64,000 nt of DNA from NCBI GenBank assembly GCA_030655075.1, contig JAURWE010000055.1:310001-374000 (forward strand). Direction: 5' to 3'. The DNA comes from Pararhizobium sp. Lineage in GTDB: Bacteria > Pseudomonadota > Alphaproteobacteria > Rhizobiales > Rhizobiaceae. The notes beneath the pieces are model-generated. The model saw only the letters and a program-made list of their open reading frames with translations, was not told the origin of the DNA and did no database searches. Within the stretch, counting starts at the first letter, position 1; the number at the start of each line of letters is the position of its first letter. Made by a program: the position numbers and the translations under genes. Below are positions 33,463-42,223 of this stretch, one piece after another.

Positions 33463-34374
33463 ATGTCTCAGAGCACAGCAAGAGCCCCCGCCGCGCAGGA
33501 CGCTCAGGGCAATGGCGTCGTGCTGGTGCTGGCCTCGGCCATCGTCTGGAGCTTTGGCGGCACGCTGGCGCGCTTTCTCGATATTTCCGATGGCTGGACC
33601 GTGGTGTTCTGGCGCTCGGTGTTCGCGGCGCTGTTTCTTCTCGGTTTCCTGCTGGTACGCGACGGGCCGCGCGGCGCGGCCGTGCTCATGCGCTCCATGG
33701 GTCTGCCCGGCATTGCCGTCGGGCTCTGTTTCGCCGTTGCCTCGACATCCTTCATCCTGGCGCTGGCCTACACGACAGTCGCCAATGTGGTGTTGATCCA
33801 GGCCGGCGTTCCGCTGATTGCCGCGCTCCTCAGTTTCATCCTGTTTCGCGAACGCGTCGCGGTCAGCACCTGGGTGGCGATTGCCGCCGTGATCTTCGGT
33901 GTCGGCATCATGGTGTCGGATTCGGTCTCCGGCACGGTGTCGCCGCTGGGCGATGCGCTGGCCATCCTGATCGCCTTTGCCTTTGCCACGGCCACGGTCA
34001 TCACCCGGCGTTTCTCGCATGTGCGCATGACGCCTGCCGTCTTTCTGGGCACAGTGGTGGCGGGCCTTGTCGCGGCGTCGCAGGCATCGAGCTTCTCCGT
34101 CACCCTCAGCGAGCTCGGAATTTTGGCCGTGTTCGGCGCGCTCAACTTCGGCCTTGGCCTCGTGCTCTTCGTGACCGGTGCGCGGCTTGTGCCGGCGGCA
34201 CTTGCCGCCTTGCTCGGCACGACGGAAACCGTGCTTGGGCCACTGTGGGTGGCGCTCATCCATGGGGAATATCCGAGCGTCAACACGATGATCGGCGGCA
34301 CAATCGTGCTGGCCGCCCTGCTCAGCTACCTCAGCTACGACATGTGGCGCCAGAACAAGCGGCGTGCCTCGTAG
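33463..34374 (+). CDS. EamA/DMT-family transporter
   Basis: A 303-residue permease with ten predicted membrane helices and two EamA repeats: SAIVWSFGGTLARFL and the VNVVLIQAG/PLIAALLSFILFRERV segment in the first half, and the ARLVPAALAALLGTTETVLGPLW repeat in the second. Members export or import amino acids, metabolites or nucleosides; the substrate is unknown. It sits between yidC and engB, separated from yidC by a strong terminator, so it likely has its own promoter. Confidence 0.88.
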   Translation: MSQSTARAPAAQDAQGNGVVLVLASAIVWSFGGTLARFLDISDGWTVVFWRSVFAALFLLGFLLVRDGPRGAAVLMRSMGLPGIAVGLCFAVASTSFILALAYTTVANVVLIQAGVPLIAALLSFILFRERVAVSTWVAIAAVIFGVGIMVSDSVSGTVSPLGDALAILIAFAFATATVITRRFSHVRMTPAVFLGTVVAGLVAASQASSFSVTLSELGILAVFGALNFGLGLVLFVTGARLVPAALAALLGTTETVLGPLWVALIHGEYPSVNTMIGGTIVLAALLSYLSYDMWRQNKRRAS

Positions 34375-34469
34375 TGCTGCCGGCCACGCGCAAAGACCGA
34401 TGCAGCCTTGACAAGCGGGCCTAAAACCCGGAAGCCCTCAGCCACGCAACGACGCTGAACGGGCCACCC

Positions 34470-35123
34470 ATGACCGACGACCAGACGCAGAAGCCGAAAC
34501 CCCTGTTCGGGCGCCCGTGGATCTTCATCCGCGGCGTTCCCTCCATGGAGTTTCTGCCGCCGGAAGGGCCTTCCGAGATCGCCTTTGCCGGCCGGTCGAA
34601 TGTCGGCAAGTCGTCGCTGATCAATGCGCTGGTTGGACAGAAGGGCCTTGCCCGCACATCCAACACGCCGGGCCGCACCCAGGAGCTCAACTATTTTGTG
34701 CCGGACGGCTATTCCGGCGAGAAGGGCGACCTGCCGCCGATGGCCCTGGTCGACATGCCCGGCTACGGCTATGCGCAGGCGCCGAAGGAACATGTGGATG
34801 CCTGGACCAAGCTGGTGTTCGACTATCTGCGCGGCCGCTCGACGCTGAAGCGCGTCTACGTGCTGATCGACAGCCGCCACGGCATCAAGAAGAATGACGA
34901 GGATGTGCTGGCGCTGCTCGACAAGGCGGCCGTCTCCTATCAGATCGTGCTGACCAAGACCGACAAGATCAAGGATCCGGCCGTGCCGAAGCTGGTGGCC
35001 GAGACACGCGAAAAGATCCGCAAGAACCCAGCCGCTTTCCCCGAGGTTCTGTCGACGTCATCGGAAAAGGTCACCGGCCTTGACGACCTGCGCGATGCGA
35101 TCATGACGGCGATTGCACGCTGA
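34470..35123 (+). CDS. engB: ribosome biogenesis GTP-binding protein EngB (YsxC/YihA)
   Basis: A 217-residue small GTPase acting in late 50S subunit assembly. The motifs are G1 AGRSNVGKSSLIN (about 41-53), G2 SNTPGRTQ, G3 DMPGYGYA, G4 TKTD and G5-like STSSEKV. Length is typical. It usually follows yidC in rhizobia; here the EamA gene lies between. Confidence 0.95.
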   Translation: MTDDQTQKPKPLFGRPWIFIRGVPSMEFLPPEGPSEIAFAGRSNVGKSSLINALVGQKGLARTSNTPGRTQELNYFVPDGYSGEKGDLPPMALVDMPGYGYAQAPKEHVDAWTKLVFDYLRGRSTLKRVYVLIDSRHGIKKNDEDVLALLDKAAVSYQIVLTKTDKIKDPAVPKLVAETREKIRKNPAAFPEVLSTSSEKVTGLDDLRDAIMTAIAR

Positions 35124-35126
35124 CCT

Positions 35127-35618
35127 TTAGGCCGCTGCCGGCTTGAAGGTCATGGCGACGCCGTTGATGCAATGGCGCTTGCCGGTCGGCTGCGGACCGT
35201 CGTCGAAGACATGGCCGAGGTGCCCACCGCAGCGGCTGCAATGACATTCGGTGCGGGTCATGAAGAAGGAACTGTCCTCCTTGAAGCCGACGCCGCCCTT
35301 GATATCTTCCCAAAAACTCGGCCAGCCGGTGCCGCTTTCGAATTTCGTTTCGGAGGAATAGACCGTCTGGTCGCAGCCGGCGCAATGGAAGGTGCCTGTC
35401 CGCTTCTCCGTTTCCAGCGGGCTGGTGAACGGCCGCTCGGTACCCTCCTCGCGCAGAACCGAAAACTGTTCCGACGTCAGCGCGGCTTTCCATTCATCGG
35501 GCGTCTTTGTAACCTCAAACTTACCTTCTGCCGCCGACACGGGCGACATCATGCCCCTGAGGGCAAAGGCGGAAAAAGCGGCAGCTCCCGACAGGAGCAG
35601 TGAGCGGCGCGACGCCAT
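35127..35618 (-). CDS. msrB: peptide-methionine (R)-S-oxide reductase, Tat-exported
   Basis: A 163-residue MsrB. It has a twin-arginine signal (SRRSLLLSGAAAFSAFALRG, residues 3-22), so it repairs oxidised methionines in the periplasm. The catalytic Cys is in RHCINGVAM near the C-terminus; two Zn-binding CxxC pairs (HCAGC and HCSRC) and the GTGWPSFW block are present. ATG 35618 follows AAGGAGA; the frame upstream to 35711 is rejected. It is convergent with engB, 3 nt apart. Confidence 0.93.
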   Translation of the reverse strand: MASRRSLLLSGAAAFSAFALRGMMSPVSAAEGKFEVTKTPDEWKAALTSEQFSVLREEGTERPFTSPLETEKRTGTFHCAGCDQTVYSSETKFESGTGWPSFWEDIKGGVGFKEDSSFFMTRTECHCSRCGGHLGHVFDDGPQPTGKRHCINGVAMTFKPAAA

Positions 35619-35713
35619 GGTGATCTCCTTGGGCGGCTGATGCGCCGCCGTCTCATCCATATCGGGCAGAGGGCGCGCGAAACAAGGCGCGCAGCCGTCA
35701 CCCCGGATCAAAA

Positions 35714-35744
35714 AAGCCGCCAGTCAGGATGAGACTGGCGGCTT
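35714..35744 (-). terminator. terminator of the fasciclin gene
   Basis: A 12-bp stem (AAGCCGCCAGTC and complement) followed on the minus strand by a T-run, 51 nt after the stop of the fasciclin gene. Confidence 0.9.
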
Positions 35745-35794
35745 GGGGTCATGTGCACATCACTAGAGGAAGATGTACGACCCCTAAAGCGGAC

Positions 35795-36352
35795 TTAGCT
35801 CTTCGGCAGAAGAACCTTGTCGATGACGTGGATGACGCCGTTCGACTGCTTGACGTCGGCGATCGTGACGTTGGCAACGCCGCCGGTTTCGTCGGTCAGG
35901 GTGATCTTGCCGCCGTCAGCCTTGGCCTTCAGGACGCAGCCGCCAACCGTCTTGACGTCGTGCGTGCCGCCATCGTCGGCAACCATCTTGCCGATCGCAT
36001 CGGACATGGCAGCTGCTGCAACGACGTGGCAGGTCAGGACCTTGGTGAGCATTTCCTTGTTTTCAGGCTTCAGCAGCGTGTCGACCGTGCCGGCCGGCAG
36101 AGCGGCAAAGGCTTCGTTGGTCGGCGCAAAAACAGTGAACGGGCCAGCGCCCTGAAGGGTTTCAACGAGACCAGCAGCCTTGACGGCAGCAACCAGCGTG
36201 GTGTGATCCTTCGAATTGACGGCATTCTCGACGATGTTCTTGTCTTCGAACATGGCAGCGCCGCCGACCATCGGGTTTTCGGCGTGAGCGGCAAAAGCGC
36301 CCGCTGCGAGAACCGTGGCGACAGTAAGTGTGCGGATGACGGACTTCAACAT
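35795..36352 (-). CDS. secreted fasciclin (FAS1) domain protein
   Basis: A 185-residue protein with a Sec signal peptide (MLKSVIRTLTVATVLAAGAF..., cut after AHA, about residue 24) and one FAS1 domain: NSKDHTTLVAAVKAAGL, the H1 motif GPFTVFAPTNEAFAAL and the H2 motif VIHVIDKVLLP at the C-terminus. FAS1 proteins mediate adhesion or surface interactions; in S. meliloti and mycobacteria similar small proteins are exported. It lies 271 bp downstream of an RskA-type anti-sigma gene on the same strand and is a likely target of that sigma factor (inference). Confidence 0.9.
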   Translation of the reverse strand: MLKSVIRTLTVATVLAAGAFAAHAENPMVGGAAMFEDKNIVENAVNSKDHTTLVAAVKAAGLVETLQGAGPFTVFAPTNEAFAALPAGTVDTLLKPENKEMLTKVLTCHVVAAAAMSDAIGKMVADDGGTHDVKTVGGCVLKAKADGGKITLTDETGGVANVTIADVKQSNGVIHVIDKVLLPKS

Positions 36353-36548
36353 ATTCTTCTCCTGGTTGCGTGCAATCCTTTGGCCGAGCGTCTCCCAACG
36401 CCGAACCGGGGATGATTTCTGAATTCCTCTTCGGGAACATCAGCATCAACGGGTGCATGCAAAAAAGAGTTTCAGATTTCTTTCACTTTCTATCAAGCCA
36501 TTGTAATTGAGCTTTTTTATCCGAATTCATCGCATCCACAAACGAAAA

Positions 36549-36569
36549 CACCGCGAAAAAATCGCGGTG
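36549..36569 (-). terminator. terminator of the sigma/anti-sigma operon
   Basis: An 8-bp stem (CACCGCGA/TCGCGGTG) with an A/T loop, followed on the minus strand by TTTTCG, about 55 nt after the anti-sigma stop. It separates that operon from the fasciclin gene, which thus has its own promoter. Confidence 0.8.
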
Positions 36570-36623
36570 CTTGGTAATTTTTAGCTGACATAAAAACGTC
36601 ATGAAGCGGTGAGCCGGGCGAGA

Positions 36624-37346
36624 CTAAAGATCGCGCGCCTTGCCGACGGCGAGCACCGGGCCTGTTGCAACCCCTGTTGGTGAACCGCCATAGGGCTCGA
36701 GGCTTACGGCCAGCGTGGCGCCCTCCTTGAATTTTGCCTGCATGGCCTCGGGGATGACGATCTCGCCTTCGCCGGTCTGCGGCAGAACGCCGAGCGATAT
36801 GGTCTTGCTGTCGCCATCGACCAGCCAGAGCTCGAGCGACTTTTCGCCGCCCTGCTTGGCGGCTACCGGCGTCAGGCGCAGCTTGCCGTTGTTGCTGTCG
36901 TAGAGAGCGACCAGATTGATGCTGTTGCCCTCGCCAGTCAGTTCGGCCACCAGCGGCTTGCCCTTCGGCACGGGTGCGAGCAGACCAGAGCCCGCAACGG
37001 CAAAACCGGCAACGGCGATCAGCGAGGCAAAGGACAGGCCGCGCCAAAAGACCAGCGAATTCCAGAAACCGCCCTCGCGCGCCGAAATGGCGGCAGCGGC
37101 GGCAGGAAACAGGCGGCGCTCCACCTGCGTGAACACGCGGGCCGGCGGCAGGACGTCTTCGTAGGCATCGTCGAAGGTGGAAAGGTTCTCCTCCCAACGG
37201 TTGACGATGGCTGCGAAGTTGCGGTCGAGAACCATGCGCGCCTCGACCTTGCGGCGATCGTCCGCCGACAAAACGCCGAGGACGTATTCGCCCGCGATCA
37301 CTTCATCACGGCGGTAATCTCCGCTTTCCCGGTCAGACGTGTTCAT
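36624..37346 (-). CDS. RskA-type anti-sigma factor
   Basis: A 240-residue single-pass membrane protein. The N-terminal sigma-binding domain (IAGEYVLGVLSADDRRKVEARM, in two parts, about residues 16-37) precedes a membrane helix (about 103-125) and an exported RskA domain (LELWLVDGDSKTISLGVLP). No zinc HxxxCxxC motif is seen. The start overlaps the sigma stop by 4 nt (ATGA), so both are made together. It should hold the sigma factor at the membrane until proteolysed or otherwise released by an outside signal (family knowledge). Confidence 0.9.
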   Translation of the reverse strand: MNTSDRESGDYRRDEVIAGEYVLGVLSADDRRKVEARMVLDRNFAAIVNRWEENLSTFDDAYEDVLPPARVFTQVERRLFPAAAAAISAREGGFWNSLVFWRGLSFASLIAVAGFAVAGSGLLAPVPKGKPLVAELTGEGNSINLVALYDSNNGKLRLTPVAAKQGGEKSLELWLVDGDSKTISLGVLPQTGEGEIVIPEAMQAKFKEGATLAVSLEPYGGSPTGVATGPVLAVGKARDL

Positions 37347-37882
37347 TGCTCCATGCACTCTCTTAGTTTCAGAAGGCTGCGCCGCAGCCAGGTTCTCATC
37401 GTGTTCAGCGGGACGCTGTAAAGCTCCGCCAGTTCCTGATAGCTCAATCCCTCGACATAGGCCTGCCGCACGGCTTTGGCCCGATCGTCTTCGAGCTGCT
37501 CCATGCAGGCGTCGATCCGGCGTCCATCGGCACGGGTCATCGCAACTGTCTCAGGATTGGGCGATGGATCGGCGATATCATATGCCGCATCCAGGTCTGT
37601 TGCCACCGGTCTTCTTGCGCGGATGATGTCGATGGCATGGTTGCGGGCAATCGCCGAAAGCCATGACATGGGGCTTGTCTGCCCGGCTGCATACCGGTCC
37701 GCCCGCTGCCATATCTTGACGAAGATTTCCTGCAATGCCTCTTCCGCTTCGTTTCTGTCTTTCAAGATACGCAGGCAGACGGCAAATAGTTTCGGAGACG
37801 CCTTTGCGTAGAGCAAAGAAAAAGCGTTCCTGTCTTTCAGGGAAACACGGCCGAGCAAAATCGAGATGTCATCAGTGGTCAT
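37343..37882 (-). CDS. ECF sigma factor (SigK-like)
   Basis: A 179-residue sigma-70 family protein with region 2 (AFSLLYAKASPKLFAVCLRI and EALQEIFVKIWQRAD) and region 4 (YVEGLSYQELAELYSVPLNT, then MRTWLRRSLLKLRECM). ATG 37882 is chosen because the upstream frame (to 38044) reads into unlikely sequence; no strong ribosome-binding site is visible. It is coupled to the RskA-type gene. The order sigma-RskA-fasciclin mirrors the SigK regulon of Mycobacterium tuberculosis. Confidence 0.9.
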   Translation of the reverse strand: MTTDDISILLGRVSLKDRNAFSLLYAKASPKLFAVCLRILKDRNEAEEALQEIFVKIWQRADRYAAGQTSPMSWLSAIARNHAIDIIRARRPVATDLDAAYDIADPSPNPETVAMTRADGRRIDACMEQLEDDRAKAVRQAYVEGLSYQELAELYSVPLNTMRTWLRRSLLKLRECMEQ

Positions 37883-38080
37883 CGAGAATTTGGGTCTCCG
37901 TCCCGTTATGCGCGAACATAGAGTGCATTGCCGTTGATGGGAAGGATCAAGCGGCGATTTGCGCAGGGCGTCCGCCATGCATTTTCCAAGCACTGTCATT
38001 ACGCCTTTAATATCGGGGCAGATCATTCCATCGCGATAAAACATGCGCTAAAAGGCGCCGACGAATTTCGAGGTATCCAA

Positions 38081-38980
38081 ATGTCCGAGACCACCCCCCT
38101 CTCCGAAAGCGAAATGCAGGCACGTCTTCTGGCGCAGGCGCTGCCCTATATGCAGCGCTACGAAAACAAGACGATCGTGGTGAAATACGGCGGCCACGCC
38201 ATGGGCAATGCGGAGCTTGGGAAGGCCTTTGCGGCCGATATCGCGCTCCTGAAACAGTCCGGCGTCAACCCGATCGTGGTGCATGGCGGCGGCCCGCAGA
38301 TCGGCGCCATGCTGACCAAAATGGGCATCGAATCGAAATTCGAAGGCGGGCTTCGCGTTACCGACCAGAAGACGGTCGAGATCGTCGAAATGGTTCTGGC
38401 CGGCTCGATCAACAAGGAAATCGTCGCGCTGATCAACCAGACCGGCGAATGGGCGATCGGGCTCTGCGGCAAGGACGGCAACATGGTCTTTGCCGAAAAA
38501 GCCCGCAAGACCGTCATCGATCCGGACAGCAACATCGAGCGCGTGCTTGACCTCGGCTTTGTCGGCGAGGTGGTTGAGGTCGACCGCACGCTGCTCGACC
38601 TTCTGGCAAAATCGGAAATGATCCCGGTCATCGCACCGGTAGCCCCCGGCCGTGATGGCCACACCTACAACATCAACGCGGACACGTTTGCGGGTGCCAT
38701 TGCCGGCGCGCTGAACGCTACGCGCCTTCTGTTCCTCACCGACGTTCCCGGCGTTCTCGACAAGAACAAGGAACTGATCAAGGAACTTTCCGTCGCCCAG
38801 GCGCTGGCGCTGATCAAGGACGGCACGATTTCCGGCGGCATGATCCCCAAGGTCGAGACCTGCATCGAGGCGATCAATGCCGGCGTGCAGGGCGTCGTCA
38901 TCCTCAACGGCAAGACCGCCCATTCGGTGCTGCTGGAAATCTTCACCGAACACGGCGCCGGCACGCTGATCGTTCCGTGA
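38081..38980 (+). CDS. argB: acetylglutamate kinase
   Basis: A 299-residue kinase for the second step of arginine synthesis. Motifs: VVKYGGHAMG (about 30-39), VVHGGGPQIG (about 66-75), FEGGLRVTD, the central LCGKDGN, and DVPGVLDKN, SGGMIPKVETC near the end. The N-terminal extension is of the arginine-sensitive, hexameric sort. ATG 38081 with GAGG upstream is preferred to the longer frame. The stop overlaps a GTG that begins the next gene. Confidence 0.96.
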   Translation: MSETTPLSESEMQARLLAQALPYMQRYENKTIVVKYGGHAMGNAELGKAFAADIALLKQSGVNPIVVHGGGPQIGAMLTKMGIESKFEGGLRVTDQKTVEIVEMVLAGSINKEIVALINQTGEWAIGLCGKDGNMVFAEKARKTVIDPDSNIERVLDLGFVGEVVEVDRTLLDLLAKSEMIPVIAPVAPGRDGHTYNINADTFAGAIAGALNATRLLFLTDVPGVLDKNKELIKELSVAQALALIKDGTISGGMIPKVETCIEAINAGVQGVVILNGKTAHSVLLEIFTEHGAGTLIVP

Positions 38981-39327
38981 GCGCGCCCGACACGTCACCG
39001 CGCAGCCTCGCCGACCGCCAGCTTATCGCCTACAACGCCCACGACCTCGACGGGTTCTGCGCGCTGTTTGCTAATGACGCCGTGCTGTCTGATCTGGCCA
39101 CCGGCCGGGTGATCGCCAGTGGCATGGCGGCGATCCGCGCCTTCTACGCCGAGCGTTTCAGCAACCCGGACCTCGCCTGCACCGTCCACCACAAGACGGA
39201 ACTGGGCGACTTCGCCATCGACCGCGAAACGGTAACGGGCCTGCCCGGCGGCCCCATCGATTTCATCGCGATCTATGAAGTGCGCGACGGCCTGATCCGC
39301 ACGGTGCGTTTCGTGCGATCGGCTTAG
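38977..39327 (+). CDS. NTF2-like (SnoaL/ketosteroid-isomerase fold) protein
   Basis: A 116-residue small alpha+beta protein: AYNAHDLDGFCALFANDAVLSDL, the IASGMAAIRAFYAERF segment and a C-terminal IDFIAIYEVRDGLIRTVRFVR are the usual NTF2-like layout. GTG 38977 overlaps the argB stop by 4 nt, so translation is coupled to argB. Its substrate or role in arginine synthesis is unknown. Confidence 0.8.
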   Translation: MSAPDTSPRSLADRQLIAYNAHDLDGFCALFANDAVLSDLATGRVIASGMAAIRAFYAERFSNPDLACTVHHKTELGDFAIDRETVTGLPGGPIDFIAIYEVRDGLIRTVRFVRSA

Positions 39328-39333
39328 GGCCGT

Positions 39334-39720
39334 CTACATGCGGACAGAGTAAATCGTTGCCAACCTGATAGCGCTCGAACCGCCATCGACCGAGAGGGTC
39401 AGCGTCTTGAGCATAGGCGGCACGCCGGCCTCGGTTTCCGTGTCGACGATCATCGTGAACGGGATGATTCCACCGCTCGCGGTTTCAAACTTTTCCAGCT
39501 CTCCATAAAATTTGTTCGCCTGCAGAAAAGCCACCAGGTCTTTCTTGCCCGAGAATTTGAACCGGTCATTGAAGTCCGAGGTGATATCGACGCTAACTCT
39601 GTCGGATTCGGATGCGACCCGGACGATGTATACGGGGAAGGCTTCAGGCTTCTTGTCGCATGAGGCAAGCAGAAGAGAGAACAGTATCAACAAAGAAGCG
39701 GCGCGGAGCATGTTGATCAT
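39334..39720 (-). CDS. putative lipoprotein of unknown function
   Basis: A 128-residue protein with a lipoprotein signal (hydrophobic core AASLLILFSLLLASC, lipobox LASC with Cys about residue 21), so anchored to a membrane. The rest is a small beta-rich domain (RVASESDRVSVDITSD, VAFLQANKFYGELEKFETA). No family is recognised. ATG 39720 follows GAAGGGAGA; the longer frame to 39825 is rejected. Confidence 0.7.
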   Translation of the reverse strand: MINMLRAASLLILFSLLLASCDKKPEAFPVYIVRVASESDRVSVDITSDFNDRFKFSGKKDLVAFLQANKFYGELEKFETASGGIIPFTMIVDTETEAGVPPMLKTLTLSVDGGSSAIRLATIYSVRM

Positions 39721-39858
39721 TTGCAAGTGTCTCCCTTCAGCGCCGCGTTGCTTGCCGTGGCAATGCCCCGCATGTGTGGATACCGGATCACAGTGTAAGC
39801 GACTGCGCGTCATCGGGAAATGCACGCTCTATCGCACGGCTCCCGGTACCCATCCGCC

Positions 39859-40761
39859 TCAATGAAACAGCAGCCCCAGAATACCGCAAACGATCAGCAG
39901 GCAGCCGATGACCTCAAGGCGGTTGACGCGCTCGTGGAAGAGGAAATAGGAGGCCATGAAGGTGAAGACGAGTTCGATCTGGCCCAGCGCCCGGACATAG
40001 GCGACCTGCTGCAGCGTCATGGCCGTGAACCAGCCGGCCGAGCCCAGAACACCGGCCAAGCCCACCAGCGAGGACGAGCGCCAGGATTTTGCCACCTGAA
40101 CGATTTCGCGCCAGTCGGTGCCGAGCATCCAGATGAGCATGAAAGCGGTCTGGAAGGTGGTGACGCAGGCAAGCGTCACGGCGGCCGACATGATCGGGTT
40201 GGGCATGTCCAGCGACAGGGAGGCCGAGCGGTAGGAGACGGCCGAGATACCGAAGACGGCGCCCGAGGCGATGCCGATCAGCGCCGTGCGGCCGGTCAGC
40301 GCCGTCAGCGTGTTGCGCCAGGACAACGGCAGACGCGCCATGGAAATCAGCATGACGCCGCAGACGCCGATGAGGATGGCGATGACGGCGCCTGTGGTCA
40401 GCTTTTCGCCGAGCAGGATGAAGCCGAAAATCGCCGCCTGCACCGGCTCGGTCTTCGAATAGGCGGTGCCGACGGCAAAATTGCGCAGCGAGAACATATG
40501 CACCAACAGCATGGTGGCGAAGATCTGCGCCAGCCCGCCGACAACCGCCCAGAGCGCGAAGGACAGGTTGAGGCGCGGAAAGGCGTAACCCATCACCCAA
40601 TGCAGAAAGGCGACATAGAGAAGGGCGATCGGAAAGCCGTAGCCGAAGCGCACGAAGCTGGCGCCGCGGGTTCCGAGCGAGCCCTGCAGATGTTTCTGCA
40701 GGGCGGAGCGCAGGTTCTGCATGAAGGCAGCTGCGATGGTGATGGGTATCCAGAGTTCCAT
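39859..40761 (-). CDS. EamA/DMT-family transporter
   Basis: A 300-residue permease with ten predicted membrane helices in two EamA repeats (AVGTAYSKTEPVQAAIFGFI and ALGQIELVFTFMASYFLFHERV). It lies 25 bp downstream of the aminotransferase gene on the same strand, so it may export or import the aminotransferase's substrate or product; no other clue to substrate is visible. Confidence 0.87.
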   Translation of the reverse strand: MELWIPITIAAAFMQNLRSALQKHLQGSLGTRGASFVRFGYGFPIALLYVAFLHWVMGYAFPRLNLSFALWAVVGGLAQIFATMLLVHMFSLRNFAVGTAYSKTEPVQAAIFGFILLGEKLTTGAVIAILIGVCGVMLISMARLPLSWRNTLTALTGRTALIGIASGAVFGISAVSYRSASLSLDMPNPIMSAAVTLACVTTFQTAFMLIWMLGTDWREIVQVAKSWRSSSLVGLAGVLGSAGWFTAMTLQQVAYVRALGQIELVFTFMASYFLFHERVNRLEVIGCLLIVCGILGLLFH

Positions 40762-40786
40762 GGGCCGGGCCGTCAGCCCGGCCGGA

Positions 40787-42175
40787 TTATTCCGCCGCGC
40801 TCAGTTGAGGTGGGTTGCGGCGGGTGCGAAGCGTCTCGATGATCTGCCTGCCCCGTGCGGTGCCGGCCTTTTCAAAGAAGGCGGCGACCGCCTCCACATA
40901 AAGCCCGGCCTGCGCTTCCGCAATCGCTTTCGGCAGTGCCGTGCGGAATGTCTCGAAGCAGGCGATATCCGGGTGGGAATAGTTGAGTCTCAGATAATCG
41001 GCCGCCTTCACATCGCCGAGCCCGTCGCCGGGAATAACGGCGATCTTCTCCTTGAGAAGCCCGACGGTGATCTCCTGCGCGGTGACACCGGTGCCGGATA
41101 CGTCGACCATCATGCAGAAGCCATAGGCCGGCTTGACCGGGATCGACACGCCCTCGGTCATGGCAATGGTTTCGGCAATATGGGCATAGTTGCGCCGGAT
41201 GGTCTCGGTGCTCTTTTCGAGATAGACCGTGTCCTGCATGGCGGCGAGCGCTGCGTACTGGCCGGGATAGTTGATGTGGATCTTTGTGATTTCCATCTTG
41301 GTCAAGAAAGCGCCGCGCAGCAGCGCCGGGTGGCCGGCCATGAAGCCGACGCGGATGGCCGGCATGCCATAGCCCTTGGACATGCCACTGACCGAAATCA
41401 CGTGCTCCATCGGCGTTTCCTGCGAATGCAGCGACGCCATCGGGATCTGCTGCTGGCTGTCGTCGGTCTGGTGGGTGTTGTGGGTGATGTTGTTGAAGAT
41501 CACCAGCCCGTGGCGGCGGGCGATGTCGGCCAGCGCCAGCAGCTCTTCGCGGGTCTGGACCGTGCCGAACGGGTTGATCGGGTCGCAGACGACGATCATC
41601 TTGGTACGATCGGTGATGGCCGCCTCGACCTCTGCCGGCTGCAGGCGATAGCCGTTGGCTTCGTTGAGCTCGATCGGCACCACCTTGGCACCGCAGGCTT
41701 CGGCGGCAGGGACGAAGTGGAAATAGCCGGGATCGGTGACGATGACCTCGTCGCCCTCGTCGAGGAAGGTGAGGTAGGTATAACCGATGCCGCCTTGCGC
41801 GCCTTCGACGCCCATGACCTCGAAATCAGGGCCGAGCGCACGGCCGAACTTCTTCTCCGCCACCAGCACCTTCAGCTCCGGCATGCAGTCCGGCGGGTAG
41901 ATGGCGAGCTTTTCGTGGGTGGAGGCTTTCAGAAAGGCGTCGAGCGCCGATTTCGACGGGCCGATATGGTTGGCCATGTAGCCCATGTCGAAATAGCCCG
42001 CTCCAGTAACATTGTAGACACCGCCCGGCGCCACATCGTTCCAGTCCAGCCCGAGGATGTCGATGGCAGTCTTGAAGGTGAAATAATTGCCCATGCCCTG
42101 GGGATGGTGAAGCAGGGTCTTGGCCCGCTTGGAGAGCAGCCGTTCCTGCAGCAGCTTTACATCCGTCTTCGCCAT
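40787..42175 (-). CDS. PLP-dependent class I/II aminotransferase
   Basis: A 462-residue enzyme of fold type I. The PLP-binding Lys is in SVSGMSKGYGMPAIRVGF (about residue 290); the pyridoxal-holding segments include EGAQGGIGYTYLTFLDEGDE, the DPINPFGTVQTREEL substrate loop, and CMMVDVSGTG. The frame is open far upstream (to 42967), antisense to the GntR gene, and is rejected; ATG 42175 is the likely start. It is divergent from a GntR-type regulator. Which amino acid is used is unknown. Confidence 0.85.
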   Translation of the reverse strand: MAKTDVKLLQERLLSKRAKTLLHHPQGMGNYFTFKTAIDILGLDWNDVAPGGVYNVTGAGYFDMGYMANHIGPSKSALDAFLKASTHEKLAIYPPDCMPELKVLVAEKKFGRALGPDFEVMGVEGAQGGIGYTYLTFLDEGDEVIVTDPGYFHFVPAAEACGAKVVPIELNEANGYRLQPAEVEAAITDRTKMIVVCDPINPFGTVQTREELLALADIARRHGLVIFNNITHNTHQTDDSQQQIPMASLHSQETPMEHVISVSGMSKGYGMPAIRVGFMAGHPALLRGAFLTKMEITKIHINYPGQYAALAAMQDTVYLEKSTETIRRNYAHIAETIAMTEGVSIPVKPAYGFCMMVDVSGTGVTAQEITVGLLKEKIAVIPGDGLGDVKAADYLRLNYSHPDIACFETFRTALPKAIAEAQAGLYVEAVAAFFEKAGTARGRQIIETLRTRRNPPQLSAAE

Positions 42176-42213
42176 GATCCGTTCCCTTCGTTGATCTCTA
42201 TCTGTCGATCGTC

Positions 42214-42223
42214 CTGTCGACAG
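42214..42223. promoter_or_regulatory. candidate operator palindrome between aminotransferase and GntR genes
   Basis: CTGTCGACAG is a perfect palindrome in the 129-bp divergent region. TGTCGA also recurs on both sides, at 42202-42207 and 42227-42232. GntR regulators often bind such sites; binding here is inferred. Confidence 0.45.

Noticed and set aside
32470..34263. 597-codon frame on the minus strand across yidC and the EamA gene
   Set aside because: His/Arg/Glu-rich shadow translation spanning two real genes and a strong terminator.
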